Shown one piece after another: positions 12,107 through 21,068 of a stretch of 64,000 nucleotides of DNA. Every line of letters starts with the position of its first letter. Within the stretch, counting starts at the first letter, position 1. Where the stretch lies: assembly GCF_003937915.1 (NCBI RefSeq), contig NZ_RHUM01000010.1, positions 1-64,000 on the forward strand, given 5' to 3'. The notes beneath the pieces are model-generated. The model saw nothing but the letters and a program-made list of their open reading frames with translations. It ran no database searches and was not told the origin of the DNA. Position numbers and translations under genes: made by a program. Source of the stretch: Erwinia sp. 198. Its GTDB lineage: Bacteria; Pseudomonadota; Gammaproteobacteria; Enterobacterales; Enterobacteriaceae.

Positions 12107-13594
12107 TTACCGCTCCGCCAGGCGTCGACGCAGCGTGGACAGATCCTCAACGTTAAGCAGTTTGCCGTTTAAAAAACGGGTTTTCAGTTCGCCGCCCTGC
12201 TCCTGCTCCCGGCTCTGCCGATCCAACAGATAGTAGTCGCCTGCGCTATCCCGCTCTACCCGTAGCAGTCCTCTGGCGGATTTTTTCAGGCCGCCGTCGG
12301 TTTTTGGCTGCTTGAAAATCTCACGCTCAACGCCCTGCACCTCGCCCCATGTCGCCTTCATCGCAAAGCCGAACGTATCGCGCGTACTGTATTGATAAGT
12401 GTAAGATCCGACGCCGAAGACCACGTTGCTGCTGGCGAAACCTTTAGCCTCCAGACGGGCAAGGATCTGGTTAGCCCGCGCCAGCGTAATCGAGTCGCCA
12501 TAGATCAGCCCAACGTGCTCATCCAACACCCGGTAGCCTTTTGCATTAACGGTGCCGCCAAAAATGTCCCACAGCACCTCTACCGATCCTTTTTGCTGTG
12601 GCGTCCGCGCCGGATCGCTGTCGCTATCGTCGCCGGTTCCGCAAAGGATCTCCACCGGGTCGCCGCTGTCCGGGCGGAAAACCAGACGCCCCTGCCGCGC
12701 CATGATGTCTGCTTTCAGCTCGCGACTGTATTCCGTAAGCACCTTCCAGTAATCCCAGGTATCCGAGACGATGGAAACGAAGCCGTGAGGGTAGAGTTCG
12801 GTAATCAGACGACGAAAGGTGGCTATTTCTCCCTGCTCTTCGCCCATGCACATAACGCTGTGCTCGGTCGCCGGAATGCTGCCCGCAATAAAATAGTCTT
12901 TGGGCGGCGTGTAGTACTGACGTAGATAAAGAATCGAAGGAAGACTGTCGGTGCCGGTAAAGCTCAGCAGATGGCCGGCGCCTGCCTGGGCGGCATCGTG
13001 CAGCCCGGACATGCCCCGCAGCGAAAAGTCATGGCACTGAAAATCCAGATGGCTCTGGTCATCGCAGGTCAGGGCCGCCCAACGCTCGCAGACCAGCCGG
13101 TAATGGTAAGCGATAGTGGCGTTAGTGGAGGCTTTCCATAATTCTGCTGACATCACGCTTTCCAGGTAATTAACCAGCCAGAAAAAATCATCAACGGTAT
13201 TGGTAATGGTCAGGACCGGCACCTGCATCGGCACCTTGCTGCCTTCGTCCAGGCTTTTGATTTCCAGCGGCAGATAGCCCAGGCGATGCAGCGCCCGGAT
13301 GTGTTCCACATCAATACGCGCTTTGCCCAGATAGCTGTCCATCAGCTGTTGGTATTCCGTAACGACTTCTTCTTCGGGTCGGGCAAAAAACGCCTCGTTA
13401 AACAGATCGACCATAAACCACTGTAGAAAGCCCTGTAGCCCAAAGAACACCAGCCGGTTATCCGACAGCGGCGACGAAAAAAAGCGGTTACCGCGCGGCG
13501 TAAAATTTGAGTAAATGCGGCTGGTTCCCTGCGGGTACTGTTCGCGATGGGAGGTTTTATAACCGTCGATAGCCAGAATGGGATTAATGCGCAT
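12107..13594 (-). CDS. nadV: Nicotinamide phosphoribosyltransferase
   Basis: 495 residues from the ATG at 13594 (MRINPILAIDGYKTSHREQY), with AAAGGAG upstream. It converts nicotinamide and PRPP to NMN, a one-step route to NAD that bypasses deamidation. The family's NAMPT/NadV motifs are visible: DGYKTSHREQYPQGTS, the active-site GTDSLPS, the EHSVMCMGEEQGE segment with its histidine, and the phosphate-binding RPDSGDP. Its start overlaps the end of the PRPP synthetase-like gene by 11 nt, so substrate supply and use are coupled. E. coli K-12 lacks this gene at yheS-yheT. Confidence 0.94.
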   Translation of the reverse strand: MRINPILAIDGYKTSHREQYPQGTSRIYSNFTPRGNRFFSSPLSDNRLVFFGLQGFLQWFMVDLFNEAFFARPEEEVVTEYQQLMDSYLGKARIDVEHIRALHRLGYLPLEIKSLDEGSKVPMQVPVLTITNTVDDFFWLVNYLESVMSAELWKASTNATIAYHYRLVCERWAALTCDDQSHLDFQCHDFSLRGMSGLHDAAQAGAGHLLSFTGTDSLPSILYLRQYYTPPKDYFIAGSIPATEHSVMCMGEEQGEIATFRRLITELYPHGFVSIVSDTWDYWKVLTEYSRELKADIMARQGRLVFRPDSGDPVEILCGTGDDSDSDPARTPQQKGSVEVLWDIFGGTVNAKGYRVLDEHVGLIYGDSITLARANQILARLEAKGFASSNVVFGVGSYTYQYSTRDTFGFAMKATWGEVQGVEREIFKQPKTDGGLKKSARGLLRVERDSAGDYYLLDRQSREQEQGGELKTRFLNGKLLNVEDLSTLRRRLAER

Positions 13595-14456
13595 GGGCCG
13601 CTCCTTTGTTGTTATAAATAGTTTCAATATCAATCAGTTCAACCCGCTCGCCGGCTATCGCCGGATCGGCTACTGAAGTCGTCGTCCAGATATGATCGAT
13701 GCCCTGCTGCAACAGCGCGGCGACATCCCGGCTAAACAAGCCGTGGGTAACGTACAGGCTGACCGAACGCGCGCCCGCCGCACGCAGCACCGCGGCCGAG
13801 CCGATAAAGGTGCCGCCCGCATCGCACAAATCATCGGCTATCAGCACATCTTTGCCGGCCACGTCGCCCTGTAGCAGTGAAAAACCACTTAGCGCACCGC
13901 TGCTCAGGTCGCGGTGTTTCCCCAGGATGCCATACTCGCGGGCCGCCACCTGCTGCGCAACAGCATGGATTTTTTTTAGCGCTCCCGCGTCCGGTGCCAT
14001 CAGCATCATGCCGCCGTGCAGTTTTTCCATCAGGTTGGCGCTGTGTCGGAGGCAAAGATGCTGCGGAATAGCCACCATGTTATTGACCACGGCCCCCGCC
14101 ACGTCGCTATGGGGATCCAGCACCCTTATCCGGTCAAAGCCCAACTGATTCAAAAAACCGGCAAAGACTTTCAGGGCGAAACTGTCGCCTTCCTGCATAT
14201 TGCGGTCCTGGCGGGCATAGGGAAGCCAGGGCAGCTCCAGCGTTGTCCATCGCAAATCGTATTGGCTGCGGGCGGCGTCCATAACCTGCGCCAGCAGCAT
14301 CAAATCGTCCATATTGCGCATGGCCGTGGCGCGTACCTTCAATTTTTCCGCCCGGGCAAGGCGCGGCGGCAGCAGCCTTACGCGGACTGCGCCATCGGGA
14401 AAGCGGCCTGTTTCCAGCGCGACTTTGTTTCCATCAAGAAAGAGTTCCAGCAGCAT
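13584..14456 (-). CDS. prs: Ribose-phosphate pyrophosphokinase-like protein (NAD salvage operon paralogue)
   Basis: 290 residues, somewhat shorter than housekeeping Prs (about 315). It keeps the family landmarks: RFPDGAVRV, the ATP loop segment PYARQDR, the DPHSD histidine in place of DLHAE, and the PRPP loop VLIADDLCDAGGT. It should make PRPP from ribose 5-phosphate and ATP for the overlapping nadV product. It is clearly diverged from housekeeping Prs and was probably acquired with nadV; similar nadV-prs pairs occur in some bacteria and large phages. GGGAGGAAACG precedes the ATG. Palindromes that probably bind NrtR lie just upstream. Confidence 0.88.
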   Translation of the reverse strand: MLLELFLDGNKVALETGRFPDGAVRVRLLPPRLARAEKLKVRATAMRNMDDLMLLAQVMDAARSQYDLRWTTLELPWLPYARQDRNMQEGDSFALKVFAGFLNQLGFDRIRVLDPHSDVAGAVVNNMVAIPQHLCLRHSANLMEKLHGGMMLMAPDAGALKKIHAVAQQVAAREYGILGKHRDLSSGALSGFSLLQGDVAGKDVLIADDLCDAGGTFIGSAAVLRAAGARSVSLYVTHGLFSRDVAALLQQGIDHIWTTTSVADPAIAGERVELIDIETIYNNKGAAHAH

Positions 14457-14475
14457 CGTTTCCTCCCAGGCTAAT

Positions 14476-14516
14476 AATGTCCTTGTGACATTTATATAAT
14501 TGTCCCTGTGACATTA
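14476..14516. promoter_or_regulatory. Tandem TGTC-N5-GACA operators in the prs promoter region
   Basis: AATGTC-CTTGT-GACATT (14476-14492) is a perfect inverted repeat and ATTGTC-CCTGT-GACATT (14499-14515) repeats it with one mismatch. The dyads are 23 bp apart, about two helical turns. They begin 20 bp before the prs-like ATG and flank an AT-rich TATATAA stretch that could be its -10. The likely ligand is the NrtR-type regulator encoded on the other side; binding is inferred. Confidence 0.65.
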
Positions 14517-14542
14517 TTTAGCAAGCGAAATTTACCACCGCG

Positions 14543-14576
14543 CATTATAAATCATTTAAGTTAATGATTTATAATG
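14543..14576. repeat. 14-bp perfect palindrome in the prs-nrtR spacer
   Basis: CATTATAAATCATT (14543-14556) and AATGATTTATAATG (14563-14576) are perfect reverse complements around TAAGTT. The sequence differs from the neighbouring TGTC/GACA sites. It may be an operator for nrtR autoregulation or for a second regulator. No U-run follows on either strand. Confidence 0.6.
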
Positions 14577-14599
14577 GTTAAAAAACCGAAAGCTGGGCG

Positions 14600-14626
14600 T
14601 GCATTGCAGGCTGTCCCTCTGCAATG
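14600..14626 (+). other. Hairpin or operator in the nrtR leader
   Basis: GCATTGCAG (14600-14608) and CTGCAATGC (14618-14626) are perfect 9-bp arms around a 9-nt loop, ending 38 bp before the nrtR ATG. It could be an mRNA leader hairpin or a third type of protein site in this short spacer. Confidence 0.5.
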
Positions 14627-14664
14627 CTAATGTGTCTGAGCGACAATTATTTACGGAAAAGCTT

Positions 14665-15390
14665 ATGCTTTCAGAATCAGAGTATCTGGCCAGCTACGAC
14701 GCCTCGCGCTACCCCTCTCCCATTGTGACCGTCGACAGCGTACTTTTTACGCTGCACGAGCAACAGCTCTGCGTACTGCTGGTACAGCGGGCCAATCATC
14801 CGCAAAAAGGCCGGTGGGGATTGCCCGGAGGGTTTATCGATATGCAGCATGATGTCTCAACGCGCGCCACCGCTTTAAGGAAGCTGCAGGAGAAAACCGG
14901 CGTGGTTCCCCCGTGGCTGGAACAGCTCGAAACTTTTTCCGGCCCCGATCGCGACCCGCGCGGCTGGAGCCTGACTACCGCCTGGTATGCGCTGATTGCG
15001 CAGGAGAGCTGTCGATCGTACAGCAGTGACGTCAGCGACGCCGCGTGGCTGCCGGTCAACACCGTGATGCAGCGCAAGGATATCGCCTTCGATCACCAGT
15101 CTATTATTACCAGCGCCTTAAAGCGGCTGCGGCAAAAAACGCTGTATACGCTGCTACCGGTGTTTTGCCTGCCGGAACGCTTTACGCTGACTCAGCTACA
15201 GGAAGCCACCGAAGCCATCCTTGGCCGCCCGGTGCAGCGGAAAAGCCTGATCCGCCGCTTTGATTCCTCAGAGATGTTTGAGGAAACGGGCGAGAGCGTA
15301 GCTACCGGCGCGCGCAAAGCCAAACTGTACCGCCGCAGGAAAGAGGCCGACGTGCACAACTTTACGCGTAATCTTATGCCTGCCGATTAG
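14665..15390 (+). CDS. nrtR: NrtR-type transcriptional regulator (Nudix fold plus winged helix)
   Basis: 241 residues from the ATG at 14665 (MLSESEYLASYDASRYPSPI), the typical NrtR opening; an upstream start would run through the leader hairpin. Residues about 20-150 form a Nudix fold, but the Nudix box reads GGFIDMQHDV...RKLQEKTG, with catalytic glutamates replaced, as in NrtR proteins that bind rather than hydrolyse NAD-derived nucleotides. The C-terminal winged helix includes FTLTQLQEATEAILGRPVQR. It is divergent from prs-nadV and is most likely their repressor. Which ligand it senses (ADP-ribose in studied NrtRs) was not established here. Confidence 0.88.
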   Translation: MLSESEYLASYDASRYPSPIVTVDSVLFTLHEQQLCVLLVQRANHPQKGRWGLPGGFIDMQHDVSTRATALRKLQEKTGVVPPWLEQLETFSGPDRDPRGWSLTTAWYALIAQESCRSYSSDVSDAAWLPVNTVMQRKDIAFDHQSIITSALKRLRQKTLYTLLPVFCLPERFTLTQLQEATEAILGRPVQRKSLIRRFDSSEMFEETGESVATGARKAKLYRRRKEADVHNFTRNLMPAD

Positions 15391-15400
15391 GCCGTGGCAT

Positions 15401-16258
15401 TTATGCCCGGCCAGGCTGATAGAAAGGCTTGTCGCCCAGAATAGTAGCGCGATGCATAATCCGCCGTGCAGGCAGGTAGTCTGCATTGGCGTAGTGCTGG
15501 GTCACGCGGTTATCCCAAATCGCCACATCGTCCTGCTGCCATCGCCAGCGCACCTGGAACTCCGGTTTGGTGATATGCGCAAACAGAAAATTCAGCAGCG
15601 CGTCGCTCTCTTTCGGGCTGAGATCGACAATGCGCGTGGTGAATCCCTCATTAACAAACAGCGCCGACTTGCCGCTAACCGGATGCGTGCGCACGACCGG
15701 ATGCAGCAGCGGCGGATTCTTCGCCACGGCCTGCCGCCAGCGCGCATGCTCCTCCTCGCTGCCGCGATACTTAAATTCCTGAAACGATTTGGTGAAGTCG
15801 TGCTCCGCCCGCAGGCCGGCAAGCAGAGCCTTAAAAGGCTCTGAAAGCGCATTGTAAGCAGCAATGCCGCTGGCCCAGAGCGTATCGCCACCGGTTTCCG
15901 GCAGCTGCTTTGCCGCCAGGATCGCCCCGGCCGGCGGCGTCTCGATAAAGGTCACGTCGGTGTGCCAGTTATCGTTGTCCGGCGGGTTATCATCATGCGT
16001 ATCCAGCACGATAATCTCTTCCACATCCGGCGCGTGCGGATAGACGGGATGGATGTGCAGATCGCCAAAACGGGCCGCCAGCGCTCGCTGTTGGGCAGGC
16101 GTAACGGGCTGATTGCGGAAGAACAGCACCTGATGACGGATCAGCGCATGGTAAAGCTGCTCAAACTGCGCGTCGCTCAGCGGGCGGCTGAGATCCACGT
16201 CAGCGACCAGCGCGCCGATATAGGGGCCAAGCGCGGTAACAGACAGACGTTCATTCAT
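15401..16258 (-). CDS. tauD: Taurine dioxygenase TauD
   Basis: 285 residues, a cytoplasmic Fe(II)/2-oxoglutarate-dependent dioxygenase that converts taurine to aminoacetaldehyde and sulfite. The iron ligands His-x-Asp are seen in NWHTDVTF and the distal His in [14 protein letters not shown], where the Arg binds 2-oxoglutarate. Length is as in E. coli (283). Its ATG overlaps the tauC stop (ATGA). Last gene of tauABCD. In E. coli the operon is induced by sulfate starvation through Cbl and CysB. Confidence 0.96.
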   Translation of the reverse strand: MNERLSVTALGPYIGALVADVDLSRPLSDAQFEQLYHALIRHQVLFFRNQPVTPAQQRALAARFGDLHIHPVYPHAPDVEEIIVLDTHDDNPPDNDNWHTDVTFIETPPAGAILAAKQLPETGGDTLWASGIAAYNALSEPFKALLAGLRAEHDFTKSFQEFKYRGSEEEHARWRQAVAKNPPLLHPVVRTHPVSGKSALFVNEGFTTRIVDLSPKESDALLNFLFAHITKPEFQVRWRWQQDDVAIWDNRVTQHYANADYLPARRIMHRATILGDKPFYQPGRA

Positions 16259-17082
16259 GATGTGACTCCATGCCAGGGGGTTAAACGGCGCTGTAAGGCT
16301 CGCAGCCCCAGCTCAAGCGAAAAAGCAATCAGCGCGATAACGGTAATGCCTGCCAGTACCACATCGGTTGCCAGAAATTCACCGGCGGACTGCACCATAA
16401 AGCCCAGTCCGCGCGTGGCGGCGATAAGTTCGGCGGCCACCAGCGTTGACCAGCCGACGCCAAGACCGATACGCAGACCGGTTAAAATTTCCGGCAGCGC
16501 ACCGGGCAGCACCACGAACCACAGCGTTTGCCAGCGGCTGGCGCCCAGCGACTGCGCGGCGCGCAGACGAACCTGCTGCGCGCTTTTGACGCCCGCCAGC
16601 GTGGACATCACCACGGGCGCGAAGATGGCCAGATAGATCAGCAGGATTTTGGACGTTTCGCCGATCCCGAACCAGATCACCATCAGCGGCAGATAGGCCA
16701 GCGGCGGCACCGGTCGATACAGCTCAATCAGCGGGTCAAGGATACCGCGCGCGGTGGCGTTCAGCCCCATCAGGATACCAATGGGCACGCCGATCAGCGC
16801 GGCCGCCAGCAGCGCTATCGCTATCCTTGTCAGGCTGGCGGCAAGATGCTGCCAGAGCGTCGCATCCATAAAACCCTGCGGGCCGGCAACCATCAGCAGC
16901 TGATGAAAAACCTGCTGTGGCGCGGGCAGAAAGAGCGGCGCGACCAGGCCAAAAGCGGTTACTGCCCACCAGATGCCCAACAGCGCCAGCAGGGTCGCCA
17001 CGCTCAGGGTAAGCTGACGACCAAACGGCCAGCGCAGCCGCAATCGGCGCACAGCGACTTTTTCCGTGGATAACAGGCTCAT
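16255..17082 (-). CDS. tauC: Taurine ABC transporter permease TauC
   Basis: 275 residues, an inner-membrane ABC permease of the SsuC/TauC type with about six helices and a basic N-terminus. The EAA loop that docks the ATPase is GAKSAQ-like: [19 protein letters not shown], followed by [14 protein letters not shown]. It overlaps tauB upstream and tauD downstream by 4 nt each (ATGA), so the three are co-translated. Confidence 0.95.
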   Translation of the reverse strand: MSLLSTEKVAVRRLRLRWPFGRQLTLSVATLLALLGIWWAVTAFGLVAPLFLPAPQQVFHQLLMVAGPQGFMDATLWQHLAASLTRIAIALLAAALIGVPIGILMGLNATARGILDPLIELYRPVPPLAYLPLMVIWFGIGETSKILLIYLAIFAPVVMSTLAGVKSAQQVRLRAAQSLGASRWQTLWFVVLPGALPEILTGLRIGLGVGWSTLVAAELIAATRGLGFMVQSAGEFLATDVVLAGITVIALIAFSLELGLRALQRRLTPWHGVTS

Positions 17083-17846
17083 GAAAACACCTCGCGCTGC
17101 TGGAACACCCGGCTTAATACATATTCCCGCGTGGCGATAAAAGCGGGATCGGATTTGATGCTTCGACAGGCTTCTCCGGCGGCATAACGGCGGCCAAACG
17201 CCAGCGGCAGGCGCTCGATAATTTTGCCGGGGCCGGGCGACAGCAGGATCAGCTCGCTGGCCAGAAAAACCGCCTCCTCAATATCGTGCGTAATCAGCAG
17301 CACCTGCTTGCCGCTGTCCCGCCACAGGTTCAGCAACAGCTCCTGCATCTGCTCGCGGGTAAAGGCATCCAGCGCGCCGAAAGGTTCGTCCAGCAACAGC
17401 AGCTGTGGATCGGCGGCTAAGGCTCTGGCGATACCTACGCGCTGGCGCATCCCGCCGGAAAGCTGCCAGATAAATTTCTTTTCCGCGCCGCCCAGTCCGA
17501 CACTTTTCAGCATCTGACGGGCCTTTTGATGACGCGCCGCTTTATCCATCCCGGCCAGCTGAAGGCCAAAGGCGACGTTATCCAGCACGTTGCGCCACGG
17601 CAGCAGTCCTTCATGCTGAAATACCACGCCGCGCTCGGCTCCCGGCCCGGTTACGCGCTGGCCGTCCAGCGTAATGCTGCCCGACTCCGGCGTCATAAAA
17701 CCGGCAATCAGATTCAGCAGCGTAGTTTTGCCACAGCCTGAAGGCCCCAGCACCACTACCAGCTCTTCCCCGGCAATCGTCAGGTTGATATCTTCAAGCG
17801 CGAGGTGGCCGGCGTAGCGGGCCGTCAGATGCGAGACTGAAAGCAT
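17079..17846 (-). CDS. tauB: Taurine ABC transporter ATPase TauB
   Basis: 255 residues. Walker [10 protein letters not shown], signature [10 protein letters not shown], Walker [13 protein letters not shown] and the H-loop [10 protein letters not shown] are all intact, so it should power taurine import through TauC. The E. coli protein has the same length. It starts 9 nt after tauA. Confidence 0.96.
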   Translation of the reverse strand: MLSVSHLTARYAGHLALEDINLTIAGEELVVVLGPSGCGKTTLLNLIAGFMTPESGSITLDGQRVTGPGAERGVVFQHEGLLPWRNVLDNVAFGLQLAGMDKAARHQKARQMLKSVGLGGAEKKFIWQLSGGMRQRVGIARALAADPQLLLLDEPFGALDAFTREQMQELLLNLWRDSGKQVLLITHDIEEAVFLASELILLSPGPGKIIERLPLAFGRRYAAGEACRSIKSDPAFIATREYVLSRVFQQREVFS

Positions 17847-17855
17847 GGCGGCTCC

Positions 17856-18833
17856 TTACTGGGTAAGATTTTTAACAAAGCGGTTGGTGACAAAGCCGCT
17901 GTAATCGCTGGCAACCTGCGGCACTTTGCCCTGCTCTTTTAAAAACTGTGCGGTATCGCCGATAGCCTTATCGACCGGCTGGCCCAGCTGTTCAACCTGC
18001 TCCTGCGCCGTCAGGTAAGTGTTGCCTTTTACCAACCCCGGGACCTGCTGCTTCGGCACGCCGCTCAGACGCGAAAGCCTGGCGAGGTTATTGTCATCCT
18101 TAAGCCACTGTTCAGGACTATCCAGATAGGCCTTTTGCGCATCCAGCGCGCTACGGGCGAAAGCGGTGACTATCTCAGGATGCTGCTGCGCGAAATCTTT
18201 ACGCACTACCCAGACGTCCAGCGTTGGCGCACCCCACTTGCCGACCTGCGCGGAGTCGGTCAGTACCTTTCCTTCCTTCTCCAGCTCATTCACCGCCGGC
18301 GCCCAGACGTAGGCGCCGTCAATGTCGCCACGTTGCCAGGCAGCGATAATCGCGGGCGGCTGAAGATTAACAATTTGCACCTGGCCCGGCTTGATGCCCC
18401 AGTGCTTAAGCGCGGCCAGCAGGCTGTAGTGAGTGGTGGAGATAAAAGGCACGGCGATACGTTTGCCGATCAAATCTTTGGGATCCCTGATGCTTTTCTT
18501 CACCACCAGCGCTTCGGAATTGCCGAGCTGCGACGCCAGCAGAAACACCTCAATCGGCACCTGCTGGCTGGCCGCTACGGCAAGCGGGCTGGAGCCGATA
18601 TTGCCGATTTGCACATCGCCCGAAGCCAGCGCTCTGACCACGCTGGATCCGCTGTCGAACTTGCGCCAGTCCACTTTTGCTCCGCTGGCTTTGGCAAAAG
18701 CGTCATTGGCCTGCGCCACTTTAGCCGGTTCTGCCGAGGTCTGATACGCCACGGTAACGTCCACCGCCTGTGCGCTCAGCGCCGAAAAAGAAAGGCTGAA
18801 GGCCAGCAGTGAAAGGGTAAATTTATGCGCCAT
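17856..18833 (-). CDS. tauA: Periplasmic taurine-binding protein TauA
   Basis: 325 residues with a cleavable signal peptide (MAHKFTLSLLAFSLSFSALSAQAVDV, cleavage after AQA). The mature SsuA/TauA-type domain begins VTVAYQTSAEPAKVAQANDA and includes RKFDSGSSVVRALASGDVQIGN, which forms part of the ligand site in homologues. It captures taurine for TauBC. It is the first gene of tauABCD, so operon control signals should lie in the 296 bp upstream. Confidence 0.95.
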   Translation of the reverse strand: MAHKFTLSLLAFSLSFSALSAQAVDVTVAYQTSAEPAKVAQANDAFAKASGAKVDWRKFDSGSSVVRALASGDVQIGNIGSSPLAVAASQQVPIEVFLLASQLGNSEALVVKKSIRDPKDLIGKRIAVPFISTTHYSLLAALKHWGIKPGQVQIVNLQPPAIIAAWQRGDIDGAYVWAPAVNELEKEGKVLTDSAQVGKWGAPTLDVWVVRKDFAQQHPEIVTAFARSALDAQKAYLDSPEQWLKDDNNLARLSRLSGVPKQQVPGLVKGNTYLTAQEQVEQLGQPVDKAIGDTAQFLKEQGKVPQVASDYSGFVTNRFVKNLTQ

Positions 18834-19129
18834 GCTTTGCTCCGGTCGTTATTGTTATAAAGTGAACAACGCCTTTGTAACCGAGAGCGATTGCCGCGAT
18901 AAAGTAATTAAAAATTATCGGTTATAACGATAAGTCCTTAGAAGAAAAGCAGGATTTTATTGCCGCCGAATGGGATTGCCTTTAAGGCGTCAGCGGCTGG
19001 CAGCAGCGTAAGCAGCGGGTTCAAAAACCCGCCGTAACGGCATAGGCGGTGGCGAGTAAACCAGGTCGCTGCTTAGAAGTGAGAATGGGAAAACACTTTG
19101 CCCGAAGCAATGCCCGGCTGGCACTCTGC
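18834..19129. other. tauA upstream region, non-coding
   Basis: About 296 bp with no credible gene between divergent-end LysE (ending at 19130) and the tauA start. The half next to tauA is AT-rich and holds a dyad, TTATCG-GTTATAA-CGATAA (18915-18933), a plausible activator site for Cbl/CysB control. The other half holds a 7-bp hairpin, GCGGGTT-CAAA-AACCCGC (19015-19032), without a U-tract. No hexamer pair was convincing. Confidence 0.5.
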
Positions 19130-19732
19130 TCAGCGCCAGATAAGCAGCACGCAGGCCGCCGTCAGCACGCCCATTGCCATATTGAATAGCGTCCAGGTGC
19201 GACGGCTGCGCAACAGGCGGCCAATCAGCGTGCCAAAGCCAAGCCAGATCAGGCCGGAAACCAGGTTAACCAGCGCCATCGCACAGCTGATAGCCATTAC
19301 CGATCCCCGCCAGGCCTCACCGCTCAGGCTGAAGCTGGCGACCGCGCCCAGCGCCATCAGCCAGGCTTTGGGATTGATCAGCTGTAGCAGCCCGCCCTGC
19401 CAGAACGGCATTGGTGCAGTGGGGACAGCGCCGGTATCCAGCCGCTCATATTTCGCCGTGGCGATTTTCCACGCCAGCCACAGCAAATAGGCGCTTCCGG
19501 CAATTTTCAATACCAGATGCAAAGCAGGATAAAGCAGGATCAGGCCGCCAATGCCGAACGCGACCAGCAGCAGCATGACCTGCATGCCAATCATGATGCC
19601 GATCAGCAGCCACAGCGAACGCAGGAAACCAAAGTTGGCGCCCGAGGCGGTGAGTAACATATTATTAGGGCCTGGCGTGATTGCAGCGACCCACAAAAAA
19701 CCCAGCATCGATAAAAACAGTTTCAGTTCCAT
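19130..19732 (-). CDS. LysE/RhtB-family amino acid exporter
   Basis: 200 residues from the ATG at 19732; a longer upstream reading would run antisense through yheT and is not family-like. It has about six hydrophobic segments and the family signature AAITPGPNNMLLTASGANFG near residue 18, plus the conserved LLQLINPKAWLMALG. Members export amino acids such as homoserine, threonine, cysteine or O-acetylserine. The substrate is not known; next to a taurine operon a sulfur-related amino acid is possible but unproven. It is divergent from yheT. Confidence 0.88.
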   Translation of the reverse strand: MELKLFLSMLGFLWVAAITPGPNNMLLTASGANFGFLRSLWLLIGIMIGMQVMLLLVAFGIGGLILLYPALHLVLKIAGSAYLLWLAWKIATAKYERLDTGAVPTAPMPFWQGGLLQLINPKAWLMALGAVASFSLSGEAWRGSVMAISCAMALVNLVSGLIWLGFGTLIGRLLRSRRTWTLFNMAMGVLTAACVLLIWR

Positions 19733-19816
19733 ATGAAACGGGCGCTCCTCACCCCCACTTAACAACAAACTTATCGAAGCTAACAGTATGACAAGGATCC
19801 GGGAAGCCTGTAGAAG

Positions 19817-20851
19817 ATGAATTTTGACCGGTCGCTGGAAAATACTTTTCGCCCGATAGCGGGCATGAGCAACGCGCATTTGCAAACCATCCTGCCGCGT
19901 CTGGTTCGTCGCCGTATCGCTTTGCAGCCGCACTGGCAGCGCCTGACGCTTCCGGACAGCGATTTTGTCGATCTGGCCTGGAGCGAAGATCCGGCGCAAG
20001 CGAGCCACAAGCCGCGCGTGGTGCTGTTTCACGGCCTTGAGGGCAGCTTTCACAGCCCTTACGCGCACGGACTTTTGCAGGCCTGCCGACAGCGCGGCTG
20101 GCTGGGCGTGGTGATGCATTTTCGCGGCTGCGGCGGGGAACCGAACCGTCTGGAGCGCATTTATCATTCAGGCGAAACCGAAGACGCCAGCTATTTTTTA
20201 CGCTGGCTACGGGAAACCTGGGGAACGGTGGCGACAGCTGCCGTAGGCTTTTCACTCGGCGGCAATATGCTGGGCTGCCTGATGGGGCAACAGGGCGACA
20301 GCTGTGTGCTGGATGCCGGCGTTATCGTTTCCGCGCCGCTGATGCTTGAACCCTGCAGCCAGCGGCTGGAGCAGGGATTCTCGCGAGTCTATCAGCGCTA
20401 CCTGCTAAACTTGCTGAAGCAGAACGCCACCCGCAAGCTGCACGCCTGGCCCGGCACGCTGCCTGTCGATCTTACGCAGCTTAAGGCGCTTAAGGGACTC
20501 AGGGAGTTTGACGACGCCATTACCGCCAGAGCGCACGGTTTTGTGGACGCAACGGATTACTATCGCCGCTGTAGCGCGCTGCCGCTGCTTTCCGGCGTGC
20601 GTAAGCCTCTGCTGATTATTCATGCTAAAGACGACCCCTTTATGACCGACGAGGTCATTCCTGCGACCGACAGGCTGCCCGATTGCGTAACGTATCAGCT
20701 GACGCAGCACGGCGGACATGTGGGATTCGTGGGGGGAACGCTGCGCAGGCCGCAAATGTGGCTGGAGCAGCGTATACCGCAATGGCTTTCAACCTGGCTG
20801 GACAACGATGATTATTCCCTGGAAAGAACTGGACCCGGACACGCTCGCTAA
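19817..20851 (+). CDS. yheT: Alpha/beta hydrolase YheT
   Basis: 344 residues, a YheT/ABHD1-3-type hydrolase. The nucleophile elbow is [24 protein letters not shown] forms the oxyanion region; the acid and histidine fit HAKDDPFM and [10 protein letters not shown]. The substrate is unknown in bacteria. Relative to E. coli YheT, its C-terminus continues a few residues further, so it overlaps yheU by 44 nt. Confidence 0.93.
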   Translation: MNFDRSLENTFRPIAGMSNAHLQTILPRLVRRRIALQPHWQRLTLPDSDFVDLAWSEDPAQASHKPRVVLFHGLEGSFHSPYAHGLLQACRQRGWLGVVMHFRGCGGEPNRLERIYHSGETEDASYFLRWLRETWGTVATAAVGFSLGGNMLGCLMGQQGDSCVLDAGVIVSAPLMLEPCSQRLEQGFSRVYQRYLLNLLKQNATRKLHAWPGTLPVDLTQLKALKGLREFDDAITARAHGFVDATDYYRRCSALPLLSGVRKPLLIIHAKDDPFMTDEVIPATDRLPDCVTYQLTQHGGHVGFVGGTLRRPQMWLEQRIPQWLSTWLDNDDYSLERTGPGHAR

Positions 20852-21023
20852 CCTGATTGAAGCCTTTGTGCTGCGGGAAGGCACCGACTATGGCGAGCAG
20901 GAGCGCTCGCTGGAGCAGAAAGTCAATGACGTTCGCCGCCAGCTGGCAAGCGGCGAGGCCGTGCTGGTTTGGTCAGAGCTGCACGAGACGGTCAATATCA
21001 TGCCTAAAGGTCAGATCCGTTAA
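20808..21023 (+). CDS. yheU: YheU family protein (UPF0270)
   Basis: 71 residues, matching E. coli YheU in length and sequence: [20 protein letters not shown], then EGTDYGEQE and [11 protein letters not shown]. Function unknown. The start lies inside the yheT end, so it is probably translationally coupled. A terminator follows. Confidence 0.93.
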   Translation: MIIPWKELDPDTLANLIEAFVLREGTDYGEQERSLEQKVNDVRRQLASGEAVLVWSELHETVNIMPKGQIR

Positions 21024-21031
21024 CGCATCCC

Positions 21032-21065
21032 GCTGCCGGTCACGCAGAGCCGGCAGCAAATTTTT
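21032..21065 (+). terminator. Terminator after yheU
   Basis: GCTGCCGG (21032-21039) pairs with CCGGCAGC (21050-21057), followed by AAATTTTT. It closes the yheTU unit before the AT-rich insertion. Confidence 0.8.
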
Positions 21066-21068
21066 AAA

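Noticed and set aside
13595..13633. Longer nadV start 13 codons upstream
   Set aside because: The ribosome site AAAGGAG lies between that codon and the MRINPILAIDGYK start, and the extension is not conserved.
14476..14516. CRP sites in the prs-nrtR spacer because of TGTGACA
   Set aside because: The half sites pair as TGTC-N5-GACA, not TGTGA-N6-TCACA, so CRP is unlikely.
19015..19032. GCGGGTTCAAAAACCCGC, resembling a tRNA T-arm
   Set aside because: No acceptor, D or anticodon stems can be formed around it; it is only a 7-bp hairpin in the tauA-LysE gap.
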